This document shows positions 11,501 to 20,580 of a stretch of DNA of 30,331 nucleotides, piece by piece (the stretch's first letter is position 1; every line of letters begins with the position of its first letter). Below the pieces are notes generated by a model. That model searched no databases, had not been told where the DNA came from, and saw only the letters and a list, made by a program, of their open reading frames with translations. The position numbers and the translations under genes were made by a program. The DNA comes from Lojkania enalia (Eukaryota > Ascomycota > Dothideomycetes > Pleosporales): positions 1-30,331 of the forward strand of contig ML986910.1 of NCBI GenBank assembly GCA_010094045.1, given 5' to 3'.

Positions 11501-13572
11501 AGGTCCCACTGACATCCCAGCGCGCGTAGATGGGTGTTAGCCCGGTCCAGGGATTGGCTGAAAGCTGGCCAATCCTTCATCATCTCTCGGCCCATGTTAT
11601 AATACTGGGCTCCTTGGCCTCCGAACACATAACCGACCCGGGCTTCTCCCTTGAATGGTGCTCTGACCGGGATAGGCGTTTGCTGCAATACTTCGAGCTG
11701 TGCCAGCAAATCTTCTTCGTCATAAGCGACGACGGAAGCGCTGTAGTCGTGAATAGTACGCTTGTTAACTGTGACAGCCAAGCGATCTAGAAACTCATTG
11801 GAGTCTTCCAACGAAGCGGCCAGAAGCTTGGTCACATACCGGGCTAGACGCTCCGCGTTCCTGTGGCAGCTCCGCTCTTCGGCACCGCTCAACATGAAAA
11901 CACGAGGCCGCTCTGTGACGATGTGGGAATTACTGGCGGTGCTTCTGGGACCGCCGATGCTGGAAATACTGTTGAGGCTGTTCGTACCGTTGATGCCGTT
12001 GACGCCGTTGGTGCCGTTGATGTCGTTGATGTCGCTGGTACCGTTGATGCCATTGGTACCGTTGACGCCGTTGGTGCCGTTGATGCCATTGGTACCGTTG
12101 ACGCCGTTGGTGCCGCCGAGGCCATTGGTACCGTTGATGCCGCTAGGGCTATTATTGAGGTGATTATGCTCGTCCGCACGATCAACAATGATATGAGCAT
12201 TGGTGCCGCCATATCCAAAGCTACCAGAATCAGTACTAGCTAAATTTTTCGTGGGATGGGTTGGCTCGCCTGTTAACAGAGATGCGGCGAAGAGGTTTGT
12301 TCTCGAATCTGGTGGGTATCTGTGATCGGTCAGCTGAATCGCTCGACGTCTGCTTGTATCTGCCATTCATACTTGCAAATTCCAACTGTCCAGCGGGATC
12401 TTAGGGTTCGGCCTTTCATAATTGACCTGAGGGGCGACGGCTTGGTTCTCGAGCATCAAGATGGACTTGATCAGCCCTGCAATGCCAGCCGCGCTCTCCG
12501 TATGACCGATGTTTCCTTTGACAGATCCCATAACCAATGGCCCTTGATTTGAGTCTCGGGGGCGAGCAAGTACGTTGGCAATTGCCTGGGCCTCGATCGG
12601 ATCGCCGACTGCCGTGCCTGTTCCATGGGCCTCTACATAGTCTGTTTCAGTCGGAACAAGCCCGACTTCGGCATATGCCCGGCGGATCAATTCCTCCTGT
12701 GCCTCCCTACTTGGCACACTGATACCCTGTGGCGTTCGACCATCCTGATTCAGTGCTGAGTTGCGGATCACAGCTCGGATTCGGTCGCCGTCTTTGATGG
12801 CTAACGAAAGTGGTTTCAAGACGACGCAACCACAGCCTTCCCCTCTCCCATAACCATTAGCACGCTCGTCAAAAGAGAAGGAGCGGCCATCGGGAGAGAA
12901 CATCTTCAGTTTGCTTTGGTATGTAAAGCGCTGAGGATCCAGTAAGATATTCACGCCGCCGACCAGGCTCATGGTGCTTTCACCACTTCGTAAACTCTGG
13001 ACAGCGTTGTGTAATGCGACAAGACTGGCAGAGCAGCCAGTATCAACCGTAAAACTTGGGCCCCGTAGGTTAAAAAAATATGAGACCCGGTTAGAGGTAA
13101 TGGCGGCACCAATACCAATTGTGTGGTAGAGTTCCTGATATTCGGGGTCTCGTGCCAGAATTTCGCTATAGTCGGAACTCCACTGGCCAACATAAACGCC
13201 AGTGGGAGATCCCCAGAGCTGGCGTAGCGTCAAGCCAGCATTCTCGAATGCTTCGTAAGCAAGCTCCAACGTGAGACGTTGTTGAGGATCCATTGCCTGA
13301 GCCTCCGTAGGTTTGATCTCGAAGAAACTGCAGTCAAATGCGGCCACATCGGTGTCCAGGAAATGACCTCCCGCGGTGTTGGTTGTGCTAGGATGAGGGT
13401 CTCCTCTGTGGTGAAATGCCTTCATATTGAACCGGTCTTTAGGCACCTCACTCCACGCCGATTTTCCGCGCGACAGGACGTCCCATAGACGGGATGGTTC
13501 GGAAGCACCGCCCGGAAATCGACAACTCATGCCGATGACAGCAATAGGCTCTGATTTAATGTTGGGAGCCAT
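5533..13572 (-). CDS. Highly reducing type I polyketide synthase (KS-AT-DH-CMeT-ER-KR-ACP)
   Basis: Iterative cytosolic megasynthase that builds a reduced, probably C-methylated polyketide from malonyl-CoA and SAM. Five exons (minus): 13572-12373, 12319-12270, 12220-6847, 6775-6449, 6375-5533, giving 2597 aa, normal for the family. KS 1-440: active Cys180 in VDTGCSAS, His316 in HGTGT, His357 in KGNIGHTESAAG; it ends SFGYGGTNAH. An Asn/Gly-rich linker spans 445-506. AT 614-948: GQGAQ, Ser706 in GHSSGE, YHSQMM. DH 1004-1310: His1036 (HxxxSxxxxP, Gly replaced by Ser) and Asp1230. CMeT about 1450-1660: EVGGGTAS and VIACNVVHAT. ER 1883-2203: HAAAGAVGQAA. KR 2225-2410: GGFGGLG and Tyr2372, but the Asn four residues later is Cys. 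ACP: Ser2542 in GVDSLVAVE. There is no thioesterase, reductase or condensation domain at the end, so release must occur in trans. The start at 13572 (context ACAAGATGG) was preferred over an in-frame ATG at 13641, because the family begins just before the KS. Product unknown. Confidence 0.95.
6376..6448 (-). other. PKS intron 4 (73 nt)
   Basis: Donor GTCAGT, branch TTTACTAACG, acceptor AAACAG, phase 0. It lies inside the KR domain (AAMALE | DALFDQMTHQQW), restoring the usual KR sequence. Unspliced reading ends in a stop at 6362. Confidence 0.92.
6776..6846 (-). other. PKS intron 3 (71 nt)
   Basis: Donor GTGCGT, branch ACTGAC, acceptor TGGCAG, phase 0. It lies at the ER/KR junction (GEMVQ | ALPEAPTLPKLLPEATYILVGG). 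Unspliced reading ends in a stop at 6793. Confidence 0.9.
11978..12144 (-). repeat. Coding minisatellite in the KS-AT linker of the PKS
   Basis: Tandem array built from 9- and 18-bp motifs, with a 36-bp higher-order unit clearest at 12049-12120. In the PKS frame it encodes runs of Asn-Gly-Thr-Asn-Gly-(Ile/Val) (residues about 445-506) between the end of KS and the linker/AT region. Reducing PKSs usually have a shorter, non-repetitive linker here. The frame is preserved because the units are multiples of three. Confidence 0.88.
12221..12269 (-). other. PKS intron 2 (49 nt, non-canonical GC-AG)
   Basis: Donor AG|GCGAGC, branch-like TACTGAT and acceptor GGTAG. It joins ..RRISVN to SFGYGGTNAH exactly at the conserved KS sequence. 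Together with intron 1 it removes 102 nt, a multiple of three, so downstream frame is kept. No GT donor in the vicinity restores the frame, which is why a GC donor is inferred. Confidence 0.8.
12320..12372 (-). other. PKS intron 1 (53 nt, GT-AG)
   Basis: Donor GTATGA, branch site GCTGAC and acceptor CACAG. An unspliced reading meets a TGA at 12369-12367. Splicing instead joins WNLQ to IPTRFENKPLRRISVN, the conserved KS stretch seen in reducing PKSs. The 50-nt exon 2 (12319-12270) follows. Confidence 0.88.
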
Positions 13573-13640
13573 CTTGTTAGAGGGGAGGTTGTGGCACGTA
13601 GCATTCACAGTCCAGTAGGGATGCCGCTTTATAGTACACA
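13573..13640 (-). promoter_or_regulatory. PKS proximal promoter / 5' leader
   Basis: On the minus strand a TATAAAG box lies at 13633-13627, about 55 bp upstream of the chosen ATG (13572-13570), with a C/A-rich leader between. Position and sequence fit a core promoter, but no transcript evidence is available. Confidence 0.4.
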
Positions 13641-15177
13641 ATATGAATGCTGAGTCTTGATTTGAGAAGAAGCCCTTCTTTTGGAGGCTCTACACGGTCG
13701 GCGTCCTTGGTTTCCCTGGCAATAATTCACCTTACGCAGCCGTGTAACTTAATAATAAAGTTATTCAGCTTTCAAAGTCAGCCCTAGGCTCCTGCATGCC
13801 CCACAAATTATGCCAAGAACCGCCCCCAACGTAGGAACCCTGTTCTAAGCCAACGTGCCTTGTACCTCATGTAACGCGCGCGAATAACAACTCATAGAGG
13901 TCGGTGCTTGTAATCCTTCGACCGCCAGATTCCCCGCTACTTGCCACACAGTACATGAGAGTTGGTAGGGCGTTTGCCTGCACTAGCTCAAGAGGAGGGC
14001 ATAGTACATCTCCCTTGGGAAAATAATCCACGCAGGTTAAGCTCCAGAATCGAGTATGTTTATCGTCTTGCAGAGGCATAGTACTTGTCGTCCGCGAACT
14101 TCGATATAGGCGTAAAGGAAGCCGGCGCATCTTACACACAGTACGTAATACTGTAAAATTGTATAATGCTGTCAACTATTTGAATACGAGAAGTTCTTCC
14201 ATTCGTAATAAAGAATAAGCGTAAACGCTAACCTGGTGGTTGGTCCCTTGCATAGCCTGCCAGTAATCCCTGACCATATCCCAACGTGCATAGGAACTGC
14301 TGTTTTCCACGTGTTCTCCACGTGTTTTCCACACCGTTTCTACTTTCGGAAACGCGTTCATATTCACTTGCCTAGTATTATTATGCTCCAGACGGGAGTG
14401 TGTCACACAGTAAGAAAATGTCTTGAGGATCACTACAGCTTCAGCAGGCCACCGACCGCTCTTAGCTACACAGCGGCCACTGCGACAGCATCCTCTCCTG
14501 ACCCGCGAGACAATTTCGCACTGGTATGACGGAGCCTATGGTACATTGCTTCATTAAAAGTCTGCGCCGCGAACCGTGGCGTCTCAGTTGCCGCAAGTGA
14601 AGACGAACAGGCCTTTGCGTTGCCGGACATTGCAGTGCTGCTGTAGCAATTCATATCACAAAGAAGTGATCGAACTCATATCGAAAGTAGAGAATAACTT
14701 TGAGCTGGCTATGGGACAAGTAGGGTCGATTGTGACGGAGGCGACCGTGATTATGGAGGAAGGGATCTAGGGCTTTATATTGGACGAAGAGAACCCGATC
14801 TATATGTTGCAAGGACATGACTACGACAATCCTCAATAACATGCGAGCATGCAAACTACGGCGAGCCCGAGGCCGTCGTGCTCGATCGACATCCAGGCGG
14901 GCTTGAGTTGTATTGCCCGTAAAGTACGTGGACCTTGCGTGAGTTTTTGCCCATGCCGCACGTCGAAATTCGATTATAAGCATATGAGAAGTGTCTCATC
15001 CCGTGCTCAGAGTAAAGTGTGGGCAATCGCTGATCAATCCGTCTATGGGAAACTCTTACCTCATCTTATATCCATCTCATCCCAATCACTCCATATTCAC
15101 CCTCTTTCTCTCGCGGCCCTCGTCTACTCTGTCCTTGGCTCTGCCTTATCACTGGTTACTCGCCTTCACTTTCCTAA
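13641..15177. other. Divergent intergenic region upstream of the PKS, no gene assigned
   Basis: About 1.5 kb. Two adjacent minus-strand open frames (14433-14176, 85 aa; 14175-13867, 102 aa) and several short plus-strand ones have no recognisable domain. A plus-strand reading at 14664-14843 (KEVIELISKVENNFELAMGQ...) is helical and acidic but is stopped at 14768-14770, so it may be a relic. Two CACGTG E-box palindromes sit 12 bp apart near 14308 and 14320, within a short direct repeat. CACAGTAC recurs near 13947 and 14138. The stretch from 15050 to 15240 is pyrimidine-rich. Confidence 0.45.
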
Positions 15178-15240
15178 GCCCTGTCATATTACTCAACCTC
15201 TGCTTTCCTTTGCTCGATATATCCTTCTCTTCTCAAACGC

Positions 15241-16449
15241 TATGACGACTCATATCACTTGTCTTATGGCGCGACTAGTTCATATGCTATGGATACTCCA
15301 AGTATACAAGCGAAATTCCTCCCGACAAACAAGTTTTTCTCCCTTGTCTCGTCTGAAGAACGGTCAAGTGTCTTTGAGTGCGTGTTTTCCGATGCCTCCG
15401 TTGGAAAGGGACTAGACGTGCTTGATATTCTGCCAACGACAGACTTCCTAGCCCAAATCATTAGAGAGAACATGACACCTGAACGTAGGAAATTGAACTA
15501 TTTCACTTTCGATGCGGGCAGGCCTTGTGACGTATCCGGATTGACTTTGGCATTTTCCAACCTTTTCATGAGAATTAAGTCACTCTGCACCGGGCTCGCC
15601 AGACCTAGAGGCCAGAGACTCTTGCAAGTTGCCTACCGGAAGTGGTAGCCAGAAGTCCCTATCTTCTAGACCGATATGATTCTCAATGGCTTCTATCAAG
15701 ACTCGCTGGAGCAAGTCATGTTCGCAGCTCCAAGCCTTGCACGACCAATGTTCGATGTAGCTATCATCGTTGCCAATGCGAACCAGCATCGCATCGTATT
15801 CCGTATATCGCATGCGCTATATGATGGGATTCCTCTGGATTGGGTATGGACAGCATTGGAAGTAATCCTTGCAGCACGAAATACAGGCAATTTCATTCTT
15901 GTCGGGTCGTATTTCAAGAGGGTGCAAGACCGGACAACCACGAAACCGAAGACTACTGGTGTGAGCATCTTCGTTAAGCTATCATTCCAAGCGTTAGTGC
16001 ACGTACCGAGCCGCGAGTCTCACGACGGGGCATGATAATCGGGGAGCCGATTATGTTGTCAAGAAGCAGACAATTAGACTTCACCATTTCCGTGGTTGCC
16101 AAAGCTGCTTGGAACGTGAAGGTCTCGAGATCCAGCAAACCACTTAGTGCTGTATGGGATGGCCGAATGCAGAGGCAGGGAACCTACCCATCAGCATGGT
16201 GAATCATCAGAAAGCGTCAAAGCAGGACATGTCACTGGGTGCTACAGTCTACAAGCACGCAGTTGTAGCCCTGAAGTACCCCTACGCGGCTGTTGATTTT
16301 GCCATCGAGACAGCAGAGAATAAAGATGGTTCACTATCAGTAAGCATTGCATTGGCCGTGGATCGGATCCCCAACTAGCTGCCAAGAACACTGTCTGATC
16401 GGCTCCGAAACACCTTAGAGACGATCCTAGCGAATCGACACTGCAGTGA
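15241..16449 (+). pseudogene. Relic of an NRPS condensation domain
   Basis: The translated pieces follow a fungal nonribosomal peptide synthetase condensation domain in order: DILPTTDF near the N-terminus, LNYFTFDAGRP, RLLQVAYRKW, the catalytic HxxxDG motif as ISHALYDG (15805-15828), then FTISVVAKAAW (16080-16112), and a C-terminal VDRIPN..LPRTLSDRL. The frame is broken: in-frame TAG at 15646-15648 and 15667-15669, a frame change before 16080, another before 16154, and a TAG at 16376-16378. No adenylation or carrier domain follows, and no convincing start is seen. A working gene would condense two acyl or aminoacyl thioesters. It is read as a dead fragment of a larger synthetase once in or near this cluster. 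Introns cannot explain all the breaks. Confidence 0.72.
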
Positions 16450-17963
16450 CATTCACTCGATCGAAAGAATGACGGGCCCGGCGGCAAGTTGTTAGGAGTA
16501 CGGCGAACGTGTCAGGAGCACGTATCAGGAAAAATAAGCTGGGACGGAAGCAATAAGGAGGTGAGCAAGTGGGAAGGGCTCTTGCGATGGTGGCGATTTG
16601 GGGACGGAACCACCAGGCAGACGATTGAGTGAGGTGAGAGACGCTCGAGACGCTCACTTAAAACAAGATATTTTCACTAGTTTGGCTAGCATAGTAGATA
16701 GGAGCATCGTGATCGATTTTGTTTGTATACAATTTCTTTTGTAAGGTACTCGTTCCGCATCACTGTCATTCGTTATGGCTATCTTCGCTCCTATTCGAGA
16801 TGGCTGTAACACTACTACTTCACGTGTCTTTGTCATATCGCCTTTCCTCAAGAACCAACAATTAGAGTCCGGTGGCAGGGTGCTCATTGGAGTGAGACAT
16901 TGTCCCATCCCTGCTGACTGAAACCTCTTGTAGTAGCTCGCGGAAGCGTACAGGGTCCTCGTTGTGCAAGATATCGCATTGGAGGAGTTGGACTTTGGCC
17001 AGCCGACTGTTGGTGAATGGTATTGATCTTCCAACACCTCACTGCAACGACCACTTGGGCGAGTACAATCCTTCGGCTCGATGGAGTAGCTTATGGTATT
17101 ACAATCTTTTCGAAAATATTTTGCTTATCGCGCGGTGCATGTAAGACGCATCCGTTTCCTTTCGCGCTTCGCCCATTACGAGTACCGACAATTCTATGCG
17201 GCTTCAAGACGACGCTCTCCTACGAAAAGGTCGCTTTGGGTGCGAGGGCATAAAGCTTATAGATGATGATCTCTCCATTGCAAACATAGAGAATATCCTA
17301 GATAATAGAAGTCTGTGCAGAGGATTCCGTGGAGCAAGATGAAGATTATTACAGAGAAGCGCGATGTTAAAATCTACCTATATGAGTCGTACAAGGTAAA
17401 ACTATTGCTTTATTCTCGGGAATGTCTAGCAATATGCTCCGTAGAGCGGATACTTCGAAGAGTTGCATCGTGCGGGGTGGTCCTGTACAACTCTGCGAGG
17501 TATCATGTGAAATATAGCACAAGGGGTCGTCGATACTATACACCACAGTTTTCACCAATATCTCCGGATGGCGAAGGGTACTATTGCTAGATTGAACACA
17601 ACGTCTCGGAAAGTGGAGTTTTCTGCGGTAGACTATATTCTTAAGCCAAGGTCGGCATATGCGTGTTGCTCTGTCTGCTCAGTTGCTCAGCCGCTCAATC
17701 CCATCTGAGCAAGCTGATCAACCGAGTCGGTTCCCTGACTGAGCAAACCTAGGTCGTTCTGCGCCTGCAACCTGTAGCCGGATTGTGATAGGTCAGGTGC
17801 GGCCTCGGCATATGTGTTTGGCAGTGTTCATTGCTGTCATGAATGGCTTCCCTTTGCTTTTCACTCCACTTTCTATATTCCCTTTTCTCGCCTCCCTGAG
17901 AGGAGTCGCTCCCATAGAATGTAACAATAGTGCCTCCCTCATTTTAAGTCTTCGTTCTGCTTA
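16450..17963. other. Unassigned 1.5 kb between the NRPS relic and a transposon
   Basis: No protein family recognised. Minus-strand 17037-16654 (127 aa) and plus-strand 17315-17590 (91 aa) are open but lack motifs. On the plus strand a 48-codon open piece from 16774 (MAIFAPIRDG...) and a 62-codon piece ending at 17341 look protein-like but are isolated. This may be an eroded gene. A CT-rich stretch (17850-17960) leads up to the transposon border. Confidence 0.4.
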
Positions 17964-18044
17964 ACGTAGTTTACGAGCGAGCGCCCAGTACAAGCGAGCG
18001 CTCACCCCAACCAACTTCAGGCAATATGCTCCCTTCTACACGCG

Positions 18045-18980
18045 ATGCCTCAACACAACGACACGAAATCAGCCTACAAAGAAGCTCAGGTTCTCCTTAC
18101 TCTCTCTACTATTAATAAAAACCAAATGCGAAGCGAAAACCACGCTGCATCAACTTTCCAGTGCGATCGATGAACCCTACAACGACGACGACGCGACGGG
18201 ATTACTGCGCGACGCGATTGCGAGTCTAGTTCAAAGAAGCTTGCTAATACTGAAGAGAATGTGATTATCAGATATATCCTTGAGCTTGATTCGCGAAGAT
18301 ATTCGCCTACATTAGATGCCGTACGAAATATAGCCAATCGATTACTGGCGGAGCGAGGTGCTGCCTAGGTTGGTATCTATTAGCCTTTAAAGCAGCCTAC
18401 AATCGATCAATTACAGAGGCCAATATCCGCACTTGCTTTCGAGGTGCTGTAGTAGTACTATATAATCCAGAGGCTGTACTATGGAAGCTTTATATCAAGC
18501 TACGTACGCCGACACTACCTATGACAGAGATCTCCCCTCTGGGAAGCTAAAACACCTAGCAACGCGCGCAAGCTGGAAGCTTAATCAGCAATAATTAGTA
18601 GTAGGATTCAGCGGCACTAAGGCTTATCGCCTAAGTCAATACTTATAGCAGTTGATCCGCTTAAAAAAGGCGCTGAGATAATATTGCATTCAGTCGCGTT
18701 GATGCGCGGTCAAACTAAGAGCCTTAAAAGGGCGAATGCGGTAGCAATAAAGCAGAGACAGCGAAAAATAAAGCTAACCCAGAGGCGAGGGACCCTAATA
18801 AAGGCTGAGGACGAGGAGATTATCGCTCAAAATAATGTTGAGAGGTACTTTAGGAAGGAAATGTGGGATTTAAGGGCTCGATTGAAAGCAGCTGGCCAGT
18901 TTCAACAGCGCTGTAGGCGCTGTAAACAGCCTGGGCATAGTTCTCGCACATGCGAAATCGATATCATAGGTACCAAATAA
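18045..18980 (+). pseudogene. Fot1-like transposase, DDE core deleted
   Basis: The N-terminal part (18045-18368) reads as a CENP-B/Tc5-type helix-turn-helix: VLLTLSTIN, RYILELDSRRYSPTLDAVR, NRLLAERG, with one TGA at 18171-18173 in a CGACGA-rich context (probably CGA to TGA) and a closing TAG at 18366. After a junction near 18370-18395 the C-terminal part resumes as AYNRSITEANIR, GAVVVLYNPEAVLWKL-like sequence and LRTPTLP, then a basic coiled region (open 18684-18980) ending in a CCHC zinc knuckle, CRRCKQPGHSSRTC. The intervening DDE catalytic domain is absent. The order and end motifs are those of fungal Fot1/pogo transposases, but this copy cannot be active. Confidence 0.85.
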
Positions 18981-19050
18981 TATAATAGACCATCGCTTTC
19001 TGTAGCATCTACGCGCATGGCTGATTATTATCGTGTTATACCGTCTGAAG

Positions 19051-19075
19051 TTGATTTGATTTGATTTGATTTGAT
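19051..19075 (+). repeat. (TTGAT)5 microsatellite
   Basis: Five perfect pentamers inside the deleted transposon. They directly follow GTCTGAAG, a phrase also present at the inner edge of the right inverted repeat (19324-19331). Confidence 0.9.
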
Positions 19076-19482
19076 TGTTCTTACGCCTCGGGTGCCGATA
19101 GGCCCGGTAAGCTACCAAAAGATATGTACAGTAGTGCGAACACTGGGAACCTTTGGTCCATCGTCTCATTCTCGGTCCTTGCCTTTAGTGTCTAATACAT
19201 ATTATGTTGTCTATCTCTTTGGCTTCTCTCATCATTATCTATTATTATTATTAGTACCTACCTTGTCTGTGCTGGATTCTGGTCTCATCGAGAGCAATTT
19301 CCCGCGTGTTGGCCATCGGGATCGTCTGAAGTTGGTCGGGGTGGGCGCTCGATTGTACTAGGTGCTCGCTCGTAAACTACGTTACTGGATGTGTATTATG
19401 TAATATTGACGAGCGTGGCAAGGGTTAAAACGTTGCACTCAGATCATCCTTCTTCATGCTATTATTAGAATAATTGACAGGG

Positions 19483-19554
19483 CCGAATATTTCGGTCAGC
19501 AAAGCAATCTATATCGACCTTTTTAAAAACGCTATTTGACTCCCGAAGGTTCGG
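19483..19554 (+). promoter_or_regulatory. Two everted CCG-N-CGG sites upstream of the thioesterase
   Basis: CCGAATATTTCGG (19483-19495; CCG-N7-CGG) and CCGAAGGTTCGG (19543-19554; CCG-N6-CGG) share the extended dyad CCGAA..TTCGG and lie about 160-235 bp before the ATG at 19716. Fungal Zn(II)2Cys6 activators bind paired CGG/CCG half-sites of this kind. No such regulator gene was recognised in the window, and no matching pair was seen upstream of the PKS, so a shared regulator is not shown. Confidence 0.4.
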
Positions 19555-19715
19555 CTGATGTTCTGTCATTCTATTAAATGCCGGCGATCATCCAATATAT
19601 TTCCTTGCGAAGTTCAGCTTCACAATTTGGTCGGCCCACATTTTAATTTCCTTGCCTTACAAACGTGCCTATCCCTTTGTCTATCGCATACCTTGCAAGC
19701 ATCTAACTACGCATC

Positions 19716-20580
19716 ATGATCCGACAGATTCAGAAGCGGCCTCTTGGGTCGGTTGCCATTCCTCTCTTCCTATTCCACGATGCAAGCGGCACTATTTCAA
19801 GCTATTATGCTCTTGGTCCTATGGGACGTGATGTATACGCCATCGCAGACTCGCGCATGGAAAGCGACCCCTACGAAAGCCTCCAAGAGATGAGTCGCCG
19901 ACACTACGCTGCTATCAAGTCACTCGTCTCAGAGGGCAGGATTCTAGTTGGCGGTAAGACACATATGGACGACCATGACCACGAGATGACTGACAGAAGA
20001 TCTAGGCTGGTCGCTGGGCGGCATGATTGCACTTCAAGTCGCATGGATATTTGCCCGAGATCCTAAAGTAAAAGTGGATGGCATCATCATGGTGGACAGT
20101 CCTTTCCCTGACTACCGTCATGTGGTCTGTCTCGCTCCAGATTCTCCCGTCTCAGAAGACGGCCCAATCCCCGCGACGAACAAACTGGAGATATCCATCT
20201 TGCGATCGGTAAATATGTTGCACAACTGGCGGCCTCCCGTGTGGCGACGAGAGCGGCAGCCGTATACCGTTATGTTGTGTGCTACCGAACGTGTGATCAG
20301 TGAAGACCAACCGGCTCTGTCCTTCATTGACCAGTTCAGAGACAGTCCGACTCTAGGGTGGGATGAGCGGGCTGGCTCTGTGGTCGTTGACAAGAGCTAT
20401 CCGATCCAAGGTCACCACTTCAATATCTTTGAGCCGAGAAACGTAAGTGTTATCCGGTCCACTCGATCAAAAGTGACTGCTAAAAGAAATCTCGCCATGC
20501 AGATCGCTTCCGTCACGGAGACAATGGCAACCGTCGGGGCAGACATAGAGCTGTTGGCCTGCCAAGACGACGATGAATGA
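19716..20580 (+). CDS. Stand-alone alpha/beta-hydrolase thioesterase (type I PKS TE family)
   Basis: Likely hydrolyses or transfers an acyl chain from a carrier protein, in the cytosol. Exons 19716-19953 and 20000-20580 encode 272 aa. The protein matches the thioesterase domain found at the end of fungal PKSs and NRPSs from its first strand (PLFLFHDASG, residues 16-25) through the nucleophile elbow GWSLGG (Ser84), Asp112 in MVDSPFP, and His219 in GHHFNIF, so the catalytic triad is complete. Splicing is required to create the Ser motif. No signal peptide or membrane segment is seen. The adjacent PKS lacks a releasing domain, so release in trans, as known for LovG-type hydrolases with other reducing PKSs, is the favoured role. 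This is inferred from position only. It could instead be a type II editing thioesterase. Confidence 0.85.
19954..19999 (+). other. Thioesterase intron (46 nt)
   Basis: Donor GTAAGA, branch ACTGAC, acceptor AGAAG. It joins ..RILVG to DLGWSLGG and removes a stop. The distance from branch site to acceptor is very short. Using the CAG three bases earlier (ending 19996) would add one Glu and keep the frame. Confidence 0.82.

Larger units (their letters stand above)
17964..19382 (+). mobile_element. Internally deleted Fot1/pogo-like transposon, 1419 bp
   Basis: Terminal inverted repeats of about 59 bp with about 6 mismatches (17964-18022 and 19324-19382), both starting ACGTAGTTTACGAGCGAGC, flanked by TA on each side (17962-17963, 19383-19384). 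Each repeat holds a GCGAGCGC-type motif twice, 19 bp apart. Inside are the two ends of a transposase gene with the middle missing, and a (TTGAT)5 tract. Base composition is ordinary, so it has escaped most of the mutation that hit the flanking blocks. It is non-autonomous and would need a transposase in trans. It separates the NRPS relic from the thioesterase. Confidence 0.88.

Noticed and set aside
11762..12243. Plus-strand open frames of 126-133 aa rich in Pro/Leu/Val or Asp/Ala/Val
   Set aside because: They are antisense shadows of the coding minisatellite in the PKS linker.
12367..12369. In-frame TGA as a nonsense mutation that kills the PKS
   Set aside because: It lies inside a well-formed GTATGA..CTGAC..CAG intron, and splicing restores conserved KS sequence.
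13570..13641. Upstream ATG at 13641 adding 23 residues to the PKS
   Set aside because: The extra residues are unlike the family, and the ATG lies upstream of the TATA-like box. The ATG at 13572 has a better context and sits right before the KS.
14300..14335. Two CACGTG E-boxes as a proven regulatory module
   Set aside because: They occur inside a short local duplication about 730 bp from the PKS start and nothing else supports function.
13867..14433. Two adjacent minus-strand open frames as a two-exon gene
   Set aside because: No domain, no convincing splice sites joining them, and residue use looks random.
20443..20486. Second thioesterase intron (GTAAGT..AAAAG, 44 nt)
   Set aside because: Perfect donor, but very short, without a good branch site, and splicing shifts the frame into Arg-rich nonsense. 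The unspliced C-terminus reads naturally.
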